From Streptomyces purpureus (lineage in GTDB: Bacteria; Actinomycetota; Actinomycetes; Streptomycetales; Streptomycetaceae), in contig NZ_BMQQ01000001.1 of assembly GCF_014648195.1 (NCBI RefSeq), positions 173,535 through 237,534 on the forward strand: DNA of 64,000 nt. The letters run 5' to 3'. Of this stretch, positions 34,854 to 42,774 are shown piece after piece. The first letter of the stretch is position 1. Each line of letters begins with the position of its first letter. Under the pieces are notes generated by a model. It worked only from the letters and a program-made list of their open reading frames with translations, was not told the origin of the DNA and did no database searches. The translations under genes and the position numbers were made by a program.

Positions 34854-35194
34854 TCAGGCTGTTTCGTCTGCCGTACGGGCGCGGATTCGGCCGGCTGCTT
34901 CGAGCCGGGACAGTCGCTCGTGTTCCCGGGAGGCCCAGCGTCGCACGCGGTCGGGGTCGAGGGGGGTGCCGTGTCCGACGTGGAGGCTGGTGGGGTTCAG
35001 GGCGAGCATCTTCCGCAGGCTGGCGAGGTTGAGGCGCGGGTCGTCATGGAAGGGCGGGTTGGCCGGTCGGCCGGGTACGAGGCCGAAGAAGGAGTTGGCG
35101 ATCAGGTCGCCGGCGACGAGGTCGCCCTGGTCGGTGAGGACGGAGATCGATCCGGCGGTGTGTCCGGGGGTTGGCATGGTGCGTGCCGTGATCC
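34854..35194 (-). pseudogene. metallo-beta-lactamase-fold hydrolase, 3' remnant
   Basis: This frame carries only the second half of an MBL-fold protein: T-P-G-H-T-A-G-S-I-S-V, D-L-I-A-N-S-F-F-G and H-V-G-H-G-T-P-L-D. The N-terminal HxHxDH metal motif is missing. Upstream, at about 35195, homology switches to a GlxA-type regulator in a different frame, so the gene was truncated by a deletion or recombination. The frame is still open over about 110 codons but should not give an active enzyme. Confidence 0.75.
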
Positions 35195-35656
35195 CGGGTC
35201 GACGGTGACATGCGGGTGGTCGGCGGCCAGCCGGGCGGCCGTGCGCCAGTGAGTGGTGGCGGAAAGCCCGTCCAGGAGGCCCGCCGCGGCCAGCAGGTGC
35301 GCGCCCGCGCAGACGGAGGCCATCCGGTGGCTACCGGGTGCCGCTTGCCGTAGCCAGTCGATGATCCCACCGTCGAGCACCGGCTCCACCCCGTGGTCGT
35401 CCACCCGGACCGCACCCGACACGAGGAGGGTGTCCACCTTCCCGTGCACCTCGTCCAGCGTCAGGTCGGCCATGAGCCGGATCCCGCTCGCGGTGACCAC
35501 CGGCTCACCCCCGGCGGTCGCGATGCGGACGGTGTACCCAGGCCGGCCGGTTCCGGCGACCCGGGTGGCGACCGAGAACACCTCGGCCGGGCCGGTGACG
35601 TTGAGCAGTTCGACGCCGGGGAAGGCGGCGATGACGACCCTGTGCGGTTGGAGCAT
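35195..35656 (-). pseudogene. GlxA-type DJ-1/PfpI regulator, 5' remnant
   Basis: From ATG 35656 the sequence reads as the DJ-1/PfpI domain of GlxA-family AraC-type regulators: V-V-I-A-A-F-P-G-V-E-L-L-N-V-T-G-P-A-E-V, the nucleophile elbow S-V-C-A-G-A-H-L-L-A-A-A-G-L-L and D-H-P-H-V-T-V-D-P. It diverges at V-D-P, where relatives continue V-D-P-D-P-I-F, and runs on in a wrong frame of the MBL remnant to 35102. The C-terminal AraC helix-turn-helix is absent. Confidence 0.75.
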
Positions 35657-35782
35657 GTCCCGATCATGTCGCCCGGTCACCAGGGCCGCAATGACCATGT
35701 TCTGTCAGATCCGGACACAGGCGGCGATCAGGGCCAGGACCGGGCTGATCCGGTACTGACCGCGGCGTCCGCGCAGTGGTAT

Positions 35783-36664
35783 TCAGCTCGCGCAGGGGCA
35801 CCCTGCTGCTGCCTTGGCCTGGCTGGCGGTGTTGTCCGTCGCGGTGGCTTCCTCCGCGGGGGTGCAGCAGGCGTTGACCCCGCAGCAGGTGCCGGAGGAG
35901 GGCGCGGTGGCCACGCCGGCCGGCTTCACGGCCCGGACGATGGCCGAGTGCATGCCGTCGGCCACGGCGTGCGTCGCCGTGATCTCGATGTCGGTGAACC
36001 CGGCGGCCTCGAGCCCGTGGCTGTACTCGGTGAAGGAGAGGGCGCCGGCGATGCAGCCGACGTAGTCTCCGCGCTCGGCGCGCAGGTCGGGGGTGAGGGT
36101 GTCGTCGGCGACGACGTCGGAGACGCCGATCCGGCCGCCGGGCTTGAGAACGCGGAAGGTCTCGGCGAAGACGGCCGGCTTGTCGGTGGACAGGTTGATC
36201 ACGCAGTTCGAGATCACGACGTCGATGGTGTTCGCCGGCAGCGGGATGGCCTCGATGGTGCCCTTGAGGAACTCGACGTTCGTGACGCCCGCCCTGGCGG
36301 CGTTGGCCAGGGCCAAGGAGAGCATTTCCTCGGTCATGTCCAGGCCGTACGCCTTGCCGGTGGGGCCGACGCGGCGGGCGGAGAGGAGGACGTCGATGCC
36401 GCCGCCGGACCCGAGGTCCAGGACCCGCTCGCCTTCGTTCAGGTTCGCGACGGCGATGGGGTTGCCACAGCCCAGTGAGGCGGCGACGGCCTCGGCGGGC
36501 AGGGTCTCGCGCTCGTCGGCGGCGTAGAGGGTGGAGCCGAAGTTCTCGTCGATCTCGTCGGGCTCCGGTCCGCAGCAGGCGGTGGCGCCCTCGGTGACCT
36601 GGATGGCTGCAGCGGCGTAGCGGCGGCGGACGGTTTCGCGCAGGTCGGTGGGCTGCTCGCTCAT
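35783..36664 (-). CDS. arsM: arsenite S-adenosylmethionine methyltransferase
   Basis: This 293-residue enzyme has the SAM-binding motif V-L-D-L-G-S-G-G-G-I-D near residue 81 and the ArsM cysteines: Cys30-Cys31 in A-C-C-G-P, Cys66 in L-G-C-G-N-P and Cys154 in S-N-C-V-I-N-L. These bind trivalent arsenic. The tail adds C-C-G-V-N-A-C-C and a final C-P-C-A-S, possible extra metal ligands. ArsM methylates As(III) to volatile or less toxic species. ATG 36664 is preceded by GGGAG. The divergent arsR is broken, so expression may be constitutive. Confidence 0.9.
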   Translation of the reverse strand: MSEQPTDLRETVRRRYAAAAIQVTEGATACCGPEPDEIDENFGSTLYAADERETLPAEAVAASLGCGNPIAVANLNEGERVLDLGSGGGIDVLLSARRVGPTGKAYGLDMTEEMLSLALANAARAGVTNVEFLKGTIEAIPLPANTIDVVISNCVINLSTDKPAVFAETFRVLKPGGRIGVSDVVADDTLTPDLRAERGDYVGCIAGALSFTEYSHGLEAAGFTDIEITATHAVADGMHSAIVRAVKPAGVATAPSSGTCCGVNACCTPAEEATATDNTASQAKAAAGCPCAS

Positions 36665-36722
36665 GACGATGACTCCCATCGGGTGAATGGCCCTGCCCGG
36701 CGGCGAGGACAGGAACAGGCTG

Positions 36723-36766
36723 CTTCGATGTCCTTCGATGTAACGCTGCGCCTTGAATCGAAGGAT
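36723..36766. promoter_or_regulatory. divergent ars control region with an inverted repeat
   Basis: A 9-bp inverted repeat TCCTTCGAT (36731-36739) / ATCGAAGGA (36757-36765) lies between arsM and the arsR remnant. TTCGATGT also occurs as a direct repeat at 36724 and 36734. It is probably the former ArsR operator. Confidence 0.5.
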
Positions 36767-36780
36767 GTCAACATAGAGGA

Positions 36781-37125
36781 ATGTCGAAACAGGAGCTCGA
36801 AATCCTCGGGCAGGACGCTGAAGGCTGCTGCGGCCGGCTCGCCGCTGGACAAGAACCAGGCCGCCGACCTGGCGAAGGTGTTCAAGGCCCTGGGTGACCC
36901 GGTCCGGCTGCGGCTGCTGTCGATGATCGCCTCCCGGGACGGGGGTGAGGTCTGCGTGTGCGAGCTGACCCCGGCCTTCGAGCTGTCCCAGCCGACGACC
37001 TCCCACCATCTCAGCTGCTGCGCCAGGCCGGCCTCGTCGACCGCGAACGCCGCGGCACCTAGGTCTACTACTGGGGCCTGCCCGCCGCCCTGGAACGCCT
37101 CGCCGCCGTGCTGAAGGCGGGCTAG
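36781..37125 (+). pseudogene. arsR: ArsR repressor with three inactivating lesions
   Basis: The gene starts M-S-K-Q-E-L-E-I-L-G-Q-D from ATG 36781, then changes frame between about 36825 and 36850. The winged-helix region (F-K-A-L-G-D-P-V-R-L-R-L-L, metal-site E-V-C-V-C-E-L) follows in the second frame. Near 37010 a one-base loss (S-H-H-L then AG-CTG instead of A-A-G-CTG) moves homology to the third frame. There a TAG at 37060-37062 replaces the usual Trp codon before V-Y-Y-W. The original stop is TAG 37123. It cannot give a working repressor. Confidence 0.85.
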
Positions 37126-37204
37126 GTGCTGATCGCGGGGTTCGGCCCGGTCTCCGGCGCCCACTTCAATCCCGCGGTCACCCTCGCGGCCTGGCTGAGC
37201 GGGT
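37126..37204 (+). pseudogene. aquaporin (arsenite channel type) fragment
   Basis: Directly after arsR, the frame from GTG 37126 reads L-I-A-G-F-G-P-V-S-G-A-H-F-N-P-A-V-T-L-A. This holds the first NPA box and flanks of an MIP channel, followed by A-A-W-L-S-G. Homology stops after about 26 residues. Aquaporin-like arsenite channels are common in Streptomyces ars operons. It is a deletion remnant. Confidence 0.75.
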
Positions 37205-37565
37205 CTCCTGGCAGGCCCGCATGGCTTCGTCGAAGGGCCGGCGTCCGACGAGCACGTCGTCGAGTGCCCGGGTTCCGCGTCCCGGAAGGCGTTTCTCGCC
37301 GAGCCGTGAGCGACTGCCCTGGTCAGCTGCACGACCGCGTAACCTGCTGCGTCATGATCACCCGCGCCCGCGAGCGGGGCTGGCCCCGGGTCTGCCGGGC
37401 AGCCGGTTGCCGCGCCACCTGGGGCCCTGCACGGGTAGGCGATGATGCGCTAGGCGCCCACTGGGTGAGATGTCCGAGGGAAGGGCGGGCGCCCGCCCGA
37501 CGTACGTGCGACAGGGGACCCCCGTATCCGCCATGCCGCCGCCTCCCAGCAGTGATACTGGACGC
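37205..37565. other. 360-base gap after the aquaporin fragment
   Basis: No intact gene is seen. On the minus strand about 55 codons (roughly 37190-37360) have coding-like composition and read G-R-G-T-R-A-L-D-D-V-L-V-G-R-R-P-F-D-E-A before a stop inside the aquaporin scrap; this may be another remnant, of unknown family. TGATACTG near 37552-37559 could serve as a -10 region for the next gene. Confidence 0.4.
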
Positions 37566-37928
37566 ATGGACACGACGACCACCGCGCCCCGCGCCGAGGT
37601 GCTGCGGGACCGCTATCGCAGCCGTCTGCCCGAGCGCTTGCAGGAGCTGACCGGCCCCATCGAGGGCGTCGTGGACCTGCCGCTCCACATCGTCTGGTCC
37701 GGGCGGACGAGCTACAGCCTGGACCGTCCGAAGTCCCGCATGACGCTCTACCGGACTGTCCTCGCCGAAGGACTGCGCGAGGACCTCGTGACCCTCCTGC
37801 ACTACCGGCTGCTCGCCGAGCAGTGGCCCGTGCTGCGGCGCTTGATCAGTCCCTACATCCGCGAGGTCTGGGAGGACGCCTTCCCCGAGCTGCTCCGCAC
37901 CGCTCCGGCCGACACGACCGCCGCGTGA
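37566..37928 (+). CDS. partner protein of an AbiEii-like nucleotidyltransferase
   Basis: This 120-residue soluble protein has no family I recognise. It contains I-V-W-S-G-R-T-S-Y-S-L-D and a Leu/Arg-rich helical C-terminal half. Its stop overlaps the GTG of the nucleotidyltransferase gene (GTGA), so the two are translationally coupled. By order it takes the place of the antitoxin in AbiE-type pairs, but it shows no obvious winged helix as in AbiEi. ATG 37566 has no ribosome site and follows a -10-like GATACT by 8 bases, so a leaderless transcript is possible. Confidence 0.75.
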   Translation: MDTTTTAPRAEVLRDRYRSRLPERLQELTGPIEGVVDLPLHIVWSGRTSYSLDRPKSRMTLYRTVLAEGLREDLVTLLHYRLLAEQWPVLRRLISPYIREVWEDAFPELLRTAPADTTAA

Positions 37929-38584
37929 AGCTCACTCCGCTCCACGAGCGTCTCCTCGCCGACATCCTCGACCTCGGCTCCCCCTACCCTCTGGTCCTCA
38001 CCGGCGGATACGCCGTGCAGGCCCACGGCCTGGTCGAACGCTTCAGTCGTGACCTCGACGTCGCCACCGAGAACCCCGCTCCGATGCAGGAGATCGTCGC
38101 CTCACTCACAGCCGGCCTCAGCGGGCGCGGATGGCGGACCACGCACGTCCAGACCGATCCGCTCAGCGGCCGGTTTCTCGTCACCGATCCGGACACCGGC
38201 GAGGAGTGTGAGGTCGACGTCCTCAAGGAGGCGTTCTGGGCTCCGCCCGCCCAGACCCCCTACGGCCCCGTTCTTTCCCTCGACGACGTGATCGGCACCA
38301 AGGTCCGTGCCCTCGCCGACCGCGGCACCGTCCGCGACCTCATCGACGTCCAGGCTGCCTCCCGCCACCGCTCCACCGCCGACCTCGAATCCCTGGGCCG
38401 CCGTCGCGCCCACGACGAGTTCAGCCTCGAAGACCTCCGGGACCGGCTGATCGGCGCGGACTGGTACGAGGACGAGGACTACACCGCGTACGGGCTCGCC
38501 TCCCGGCAGATCGAAGAACTCAAGGCGTGGGCCCTGGAGTGGGCGGAGGATCTGGGCGCGCGGATCCATGACGAGAACGCCTGA
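37925..38584 (+). CDS. AbiEii/AbiGii-like nucleotidyltransferase, possible toxin
   Basis: This 219-residue protein has the minimal nucleotidyltransferase fold of the AbiEii/DUF1814 group: L-T-G-G-Y-A-V-Q-A-H-G with Gly27-Gly28, catalytic D43 and D45 in S-R-D-L-D-V-A-T and a third acidic site in C-E-V-D-V-L-K-E. In type IV toxin-antitoxin or abortive-infection systems such enzymes modify tRNA or proteins and arrest growth. It is coupled to the preceding 120-residue gene. GTG 37925 is chosen from the overlap. It sits in a remnant-rich region, as expected for mobile defence genes. Confidence 0.8.
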   Translation: MKLTPLHERLLADILDLGSPYPLVLTGGYAVQAHGLVERFSRDLDVATENPAPMQEIVASLTAGLSGRGWRTTHVQTDPLSGRFLVTDPDTGEECEVDVLKEAFWAPPAQTPYGPVLSLDDVIGTKVRALADRGTVRDLIDVQAASRHRSTADLESLGRRRAHDEFSLEDLRDRLIGADWYEDEDYTAYGLASRQIEELKAWALEWAEDLGARIHDENA

Positions 38585-39436
38585 AAGGCGGTCAGCGCGT
38601 ACGACCCCCTCTACCGCCGTTGCAGCGAGAGCATGCGGTGCAGCCAGTAGGTCCCAACCCGGAGCCGTCCACGGCGGGTGGCTGCCCTGCACGGCGGAGG
38701 TGCAGGGCAGCCGAGCGATACCCCGCAGTGGACTCACGGTGAAACCGGGCTGCGGTATGGCACACCCCGGGCAGCGGCCGTACGCGGGAGTCAGAGCCCC
38801 GGGTTCCGCCGAACCGTGGAGAGGAGCCGGGACGCTGCGAGCCCGCCTGCATCTACGGTAAGGAGCGCGGCCTGGCTGTACTCACGCCAGGTGCGCAGGT
38901 GGACCGGCGGACAGCCGGTCAGCCAGGAGCGCATCCAGGCCCTGTAGCACGCCGCCCGCTTCCTGGTTACCACCGCCCGCATTGGCGACGGCACCCGCCT
39001 GCTCGCCCCCAGCCCCATGGGCCACGTGGTCCTCGATCGCCCGGCTCTAGGACGGACTCCACGACACCAACGAGTGGATTACTCGGCGTGTCCATCCAGC
39101 GCGTCGGGCCCGGCGTCTGCTCAATCCAGCTTGATGAACGACGGGCGCGGGGCCAGGGACGTAGCTTCCCGATCCGGCTGGCCCAGGTGAAGCCAGTCAG
39201 GAGCATCTACGGACAGAAGCCTGGACTCGACGTCGGCGAGATTCTGTTGGGCAATCCCGTTGACCCTGGAGGGCCTTGACGGCATCGACCTCAAGCCCGA
39301 GGAGATCGCCAACGTCCTGCGGGGAGCCATCAGCGCCGGAACCCTCGGAGCCGAGGCATCGCTCTGAGCCTGCGCGTAGATCACCCAGCCGCCGGGGCCA
39401 GCTCTCAGAAGAGCCGACCCTGGTGACCTTCCGGTG
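38585..39436. other. 850-base remnant-rich gap
   Basis: No intact gene is seen. After the hairpin at 38680 there are stretches with coding-like composition. One is on the plus strand at about 38860-39050, interrupted by TAG 38945, with A-A-W-L-Y-S-R-Q-V-R-R-W before the stop and H-A-A-R-F-L-V-T-T-A-R-I-G-D-G-T after. The other is at 39266-39367, ending D-L-K-P-E-E-I-A-N-V-L-R-G-A-I-S. They look like broken genes of unrecognised families. Confidence 0.45.
38680..38712 (+). terminator. strong hairpin after the AbiEii-like module
   Basis: A perfect 13-bp stem (GGCTGCCCTGCAC at 38680-38692, complement at 38700-38712) encloses a 7-base loop. It lies about 95 bases after the nucleotidyltransferase stop. 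No U-run follows, which is common for actinomycete terminators. Confidence 0.65.
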
Positions 39437-40489
39437 TCAGCGGGTGGAGCCCGGACGAGGCTCCTCGCCCTGTCCCGGCAGCAGCCGCAGGGCGAGGACC
39501 GAGCCGTCGGCGTGGACGGAGACGGGGCCGCCCCAGTCCTTGTCGAAGGTGAGGCGGGGGTGGACGTGGCGGCTCGCGTGGACGAGGGCGCGGTACTCCT
39601 TGACGTCGCCCCTGGCGAGAAGCCGGAAGAGCTCCTCGTCCACGCCGGAGAACGCCTCGACGCGGGGGCCGTTGAGACGGAAGACGTGGTCGGTGCCGAC
39701 GTACTCGTTGCCGAGGAGGGTGTGGGCGACGTCCTGGACGCTCGTACTGGCCGCGTGTTCGAGGCCGGTGAAGCGTTTGCGGCCCTGCCGGTCGGTCAGG
39801 TGGCGGGCGGTAGCGTGGCCGGAGCCGGTAAAGGCCATGAGGCCTGCTGCCGTCGTGTGGGCCAGGGACTCCTGGAACCAGGCGTAGTCCTTCGCCTGCA
39901 CGTGGCAACCCCGTACGGGCTCCGGTGCCACCAGGCCCTCGGTCGGCGGGTGGATGTCCGGCGTCACGTTCGCCTGGAACGGTGGGGCGTTCAGGTTCGG
40001 CTCACGGACCTCCGCCGGGAACAGCCAGCCGCCGCTGCCGGGTGCCTGGAGGGCGTGGACGGTCATCGTGCCGCCGTCCGTCGGGAGCTGTGTGCTGAAC
40101 AACAAGCCGGGAGTCTCGTTCCACGGTCCGATGTGGACCGCTTCGGCGTGGGCCGAGGCGGAGGCCAGCTGCTCGGCGGAGGTGGCGAAGTCGCTGTGAT
40201 TGCCCTTGCCGGAGAGGGGGGTGACGAGGGACGGCTCTTCCGGCTGCCAGACCTCGACGAAGTACTGAGGGCGGTAGCGGTACTTCACCTTCTCGCCCTT
40301 GTCCCTGCTCGTGAGGGCCCAGCCCGCACGCAACACCGTGTCGGCGGGGACGATCGTCACCGTGTGGTCGGGGAAGCGGCTGCCCAGCATGTGCTTGGCG
40401 AGCGTGAGCGCGAAACCGATGCCGAGCTCACGGTGTGCGCGGGCGGTTCGCCATCGGGCTGGACCGTACGGAAGGGAGGAGCGGCGCAC
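39437..40489 (-). CDS. uncharacterised protein, perhaps 5'-truncated
   Basis: This 350-residue product has no family I can name. Its body has coding-like codon use and clear sequence character: A-L-T-L-A-K-H-M-L-G-S-R-F-P-D-H-T-V-T-I, then Y-R-Y-R-P-Q-Y-F-V-E-V-W and G-W-L-F-P-A-E-V-R. The first 25 residues (Arg-rich) look unlike the rest and GTG 40489 has no clear ribosome site, so the true N-terminus may have been lost. No signal peptide or membrane helix is seen. It lies in the remnant zone between the AbiEii-like module and panD. Confidence 0.6.
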   Translation of the reverse strand: MRRSSLPYGPARWRTARAHRELGIGFALTLAKHMLGSRFPDHTVTIVPADTVLRAGWALTSRDKGEKVKYRYRPQYFVEVWQPEEPSLVTPLSGKGNHSDFATSAEQLASASAHAEAVHIGPWNETPGLLFSTQLPTDGGTMTVHALQAPGSGGWLFPAEVREPNLNAPPFQANVTPDIHPPTEGLVAPEPVRGCHVQAKDYAWFQESLAHTTAAGLMAFTGSGHATARHLTDRQGRKRFTGLEHAASTSVQDVAHTLLGNEYVGTDHVFRLNGPRVEAFSGVDEELFRLLARGDVKEYRALVHASRHVHPRLTFDKDWGGPVSVHADGSVLALRLLPGQGEEPRPGSTR

Positions 40490-40825
40490 GCACGTGCGCA
40501 GGGGCGCGTTACCTGGACCTCGGCTCGGTCGGATCGGCGTCGATGCCTTGGCCCCGTCTCGCTCACGAGTGCCACGCTGCCGCGGGGCCCCCGCATGCCT
40601 GATGGTTCATCAGGTAAGTCAGCAGCCGGTCAGCATGAGTCCCCGCGCCTCCCGGGGCGGTTGTCCCAGCAGGCGCCGGTGCGGCGCGAAAGCCCAGGTG
40701 GGAAGCCGTCCAGCCCGACCGGAGCGATGTTCCTCTCAAACATCGTTCGGCTCGTGCCGGTGTACAGTCGAGAACGCCCTTGACCTGCACAAAGCAGGCA
40801 GGGAGCCGTCTCCTAGGAGTTCAAC
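40490..40825. other. intergenic region upstream of panD
   Basis: This 336-base region has no gene I can support. It contains a short palindrome CCTGATG-GTT-CATCAGG at 40598-40614 and the panD promoter and ribosome site (TAGGAG near 40814). GC-rich stem-forming segments at 40640-40720 were noted but match no riboswitch class I know. Confidence 0.5.
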
Positions 40826-41254
40826 ATGCTGCGCACCATGTTCAAGTCCAAGATCCATCGCGCCACCGTGACCCAGGCCGACCTGCACTACGTCGGATCG
40901 GTCACCGTCGACGCCGAGCTGATGGAAGCCGCCGATCTGCTGCCCGGTGAGCTGGTGCACATCGTCGACATCGACAACGGCTCCCGGCTGGAGACGTATG
41001 TCATCGAGGGTGAGCGCGGATCCGGTGTCATCGGGATCAACGGCGCCGCCGCGCACCTTGTGCACCCCGGTGACCTGGTCATTCTGATCAGTTACGCGCA
41101 GGTCGACGACGCCGAGGCGCGGGCGATGGTGCCGAAGGTCGTGCACGTCGACGCCGAGAACAAGATCGTGGAGCTCGGTTCCGACGCCTCGCAGCCGGTG
41201 CCCGGCAGCGACACCGCGCGCGCTCCGCACTCCGTGCCGGCCGCCCGGGGCTGA
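40826..41254 (+). CDS. panD: aspartate 1-decarboxylase
   Basis: This 142-residue proenzyme has the self-cleavage site Gly24-Ser25 in H-Y-V-G-S-V-T-V-D, which yields the pyruvoyl cofactor, and the conserved [12 protein letters not shown] segment. It decarboxylates L-aspartate to beta-alanine for pantothenate and CoA synthesis. The start [12 protein letters not shown] is the family N-terminus and follows TAGGAG. No other pantothenate gene is adjacent. Confidence 0.95.
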   Translation: MLRTMFKSKIHRATVTQADLHYVGSVTVDAELMEAADLLPGELVHIVDIDNGSRLETYVIEGERGSGVIGINGAAAHLVHPGDLVILISYAQVDDAEARAMVPKVVHVDAENKIVELGSDASQPVPGSDTARAPHSVPAARG

Positions 41255-41371
41255 TTCCCCGGCGGCGTCGCGGGGCCGGATGAGTGGCCGGGCCGGGCGG
41301 GGGAAGCCGCAGTGGGAGAACCTGGACTCAGGACCGCCGCCAGCCGGCGCCCATCACCCGAGGGGCCTGTC

Positions 41372-41647
41372 ATGACCCAGCCGCACCCCGATCCCACACC
41401 TCCACCGGTCCCGCCGCCCGGGCCCGGCCCTGTGCCGCCGCCGCCGACGCCGGGGCCGGTGCCGCCGACCCCGCCGCCGGTGCCGGAGCCGCCCCCGCCC
41501 AGCCCGGCGCCCGGACCGAAGCCGGGGCCCCCGCCGACCCCGCCGGACCCGATTCCGCAGCCGCCGGAACCCCCGCCGCTGCCCACCCCCGACCCGGGCG
41601 GCCCGGAGCCCCAGCCGCAGCCCTCCCCGCCTCCCGCGAGCCCGTGA
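41372..41647 (+). CDS. small proline-rich protein
   Basis: This 91-residue protein is more than half proline, in runs such as P-P-P-V-P-P-P-G-P-G-P-V-P-P-P-P, with no signal peptide. It should form an extended polyproline-II chain. It is 34 bases upstream of the RhoGDI-like gene and on the same strand, so the two may be co-expressed. The skewed composition leaves some doubt that it is translated, but the ATG, the stop and the neighbour support it. Confidence 0.55.
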   Translation: MTQPHPDPTPPPVPPPGPGPVPPPPTPGPVPPTPPPVPEPPPPSPAPGPKPGPPPTPPDPIPQPPEPPPLPTPDPGGPEPQPQPSPPPASP

Positions 41648-41681
41648 GCGACCGAGCTGCGCAGGCCTGAGAGGACTTGTC

Positions 41682-42140
41682 ATGAGCAATGCCGGAGCCG
41701 GCGCGCCGACCGCGCCGGAACAGGTCGCGGACGGCCGGACCGTCCAGCTCCTCGGCTTGGATCTGCAGTTCACCATCCATGAGGAGATCTCGGTGCCGCT
41801 GCCCTCGCCGGGCGCCGCCGCCGTCGAGAAGCCGTTCGTGCTCAAGGAAGGCGTGGAGTGCCGTGTGGTGATCAGATTCGAGGTGACCGGCCCGTCGGTC
41901 ACCGGGCTGCGCGTCCTGGACGTACGGGAGATGGAAGGGGCCGAGATCAGCCGCCGCGAGGTGCACCTCGGTGACTTCCGCCAGGGCGGCCCTTACGAGC
42001 TCGCCCTGCCGCCGGAGCGGATCCCGAGCGGGCGCCGGGCGCAGGGGCGGTACGACGTCCACGCCTCGCTCCTGGACGCGGACGACCGCGTCCTCGACGT
42101 ACGCGACTACTGCTTCGAGGTCGACAGGGATTGGGGCTGA
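41682..42140 (+). CDS. RhoGDI-like immunoglobulin-fold protein
   Basis: This 152-residue protein strikingly resembles the C-terminal immunoglobulin-like domain of eukaryotic Rho GDP-dissociation inhibitors. Residues 52-59, F-V-L-K-E-G-V-E, are identical to human RhoGDI-alpha as remembered, followed by R-V-V-I-R-F-E-V (human R-I-K-I-S-F-R-V), I-P-S-G-R-R-A-Q-G-R-Y (A-P-K-G-M-L-A-R-G-S-Y) and a final D-R-D-W (K-K-D-W). The N-terminal regulatory arm that clamps Rho switch regions is missing. In eukaryotes this domain binds the prenyl group of Rho; here the ligand is unknown. ATG 41682 follows AGAGGA. Confidence 0.8.
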   Translation: MSNAGAGAPTAPEQVADGRTVQLLGLDLQFTIHEEISVPLPSPGAAAVEKPFVLKEGVECRVVIRFEVTGPSVTGLRVLDVREMEGAEISRREVHLGDFRQGGPYELALPPERIPSGRRAQGRYDVHASLLDADDRVLDVRDYCFEVDRDWG

Positions 42141-42203
42141 CCTGCCGCGAGTACGCCGGACCGGCCCCGGGCACCGGGGCCGGTCCGCCCGTACAGGCGC
42201 GCC

Positions 42204-42560
42204 TTACGCCGACTGCTGCTTGTTCCCCGGGCTGTCCGGGTGGTCGGGGTGCGTCTCGTGGGGTACTTCGTTGCCGTGGCCACGTAGCTCGTAGGGCATC
42301 AGCCGCCGGCCGTCGTGCGGGAACTCCGTCTCGGCGTGGCTGCCGGACTCCTCGATATGGGTCTGGTGATCGGGGGGATGCGGTTGCTCCTCGGGGCGCG
42401 GCACCGGCAGCTCCTGGCGCCGTTTGCGCATGCCGAGCCAGACCGCGCCGATCAGCATGGCCGTGATGGCGACACCCGCGATGAACTGGCCGAGGCCGTG
42501 CAGAAGCTCCCTGGCCGCGAGCTCTACGGCCAGGTCCTGGAGTGCGCTCGGTGTAGTCAT
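42204..42560 (-). CDS. DUF6479-like single-pass membrane protein
   Basis: This 118-residue protein has one membrane helix (about 20-45, ending A-V-W-L-G-M-R-K-R-R) followed by a hydrophilic tail rich in Pro, His and Glu with R-P-E-E-Q-P and D-G-R-R-L-M-P-Y-E-L. This fits the DUF6479 family common in Streptomyces, with no known function. ATG 42560 is preferred over an upstream in-frame ATG at 42599. It is divergent from the Rpf-type wall hydrolase gene. Confidence 0.8.
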   Translation of the reverse strand: MTTPSALQDLAVELAARELLHGLGQFIAGVAITAMLIGAVWLGMRKRRQELPVPRPEEQPHPPDHQTHIEESGSHAETEFPHDGRRLMPYELRGHGNEVPHETHPDHPDSPGNKQQSA

Positions 42561-42774
42561 ACAAAACCCATACCCGACATGTCGGAACCTATGTTTCACC
42601 CGTATAAATGTTTATCGCTCATTTATCCGGGAAATCGGCTCGACGGAATTCCCAATTCCGTCAACTGGCCGAAATCCATAGGGGTTTGAGTGGCTGTCCG
42701 CCCTCTTGTCGTCGCCGGTTCCCAGCCAATATTTTTGGCGGCTGCTGAATGTGGAACCGCACCAAGGGGGGCCC

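Noticed and set aside
39405..39908. Arg/Pro-rich minus-strand frame overlapping the uncharacterised 350-residue gene
   Set aside because: Its composition is typical of an out-of-frame reading and the overlapping frame 39437-40489 has better codon use and sequence complexity.
40620..40760. A cobalamin-type riboswitch upstream of panD
   Set aside because: Some GC-rich stems and a GCCGGTG piece are present, but the conserved B12-box could not be found and panD is not a usual target.
42561..42774. A c-di-AMP (ydaO-type) riboswitch, common upstream of rpf genes in Streptomyces
   Set aside because: The 214-base leader lacks the conserved segments I would expect and contains AT-rich stretches instead; covariance-model search would be needed to revive it.
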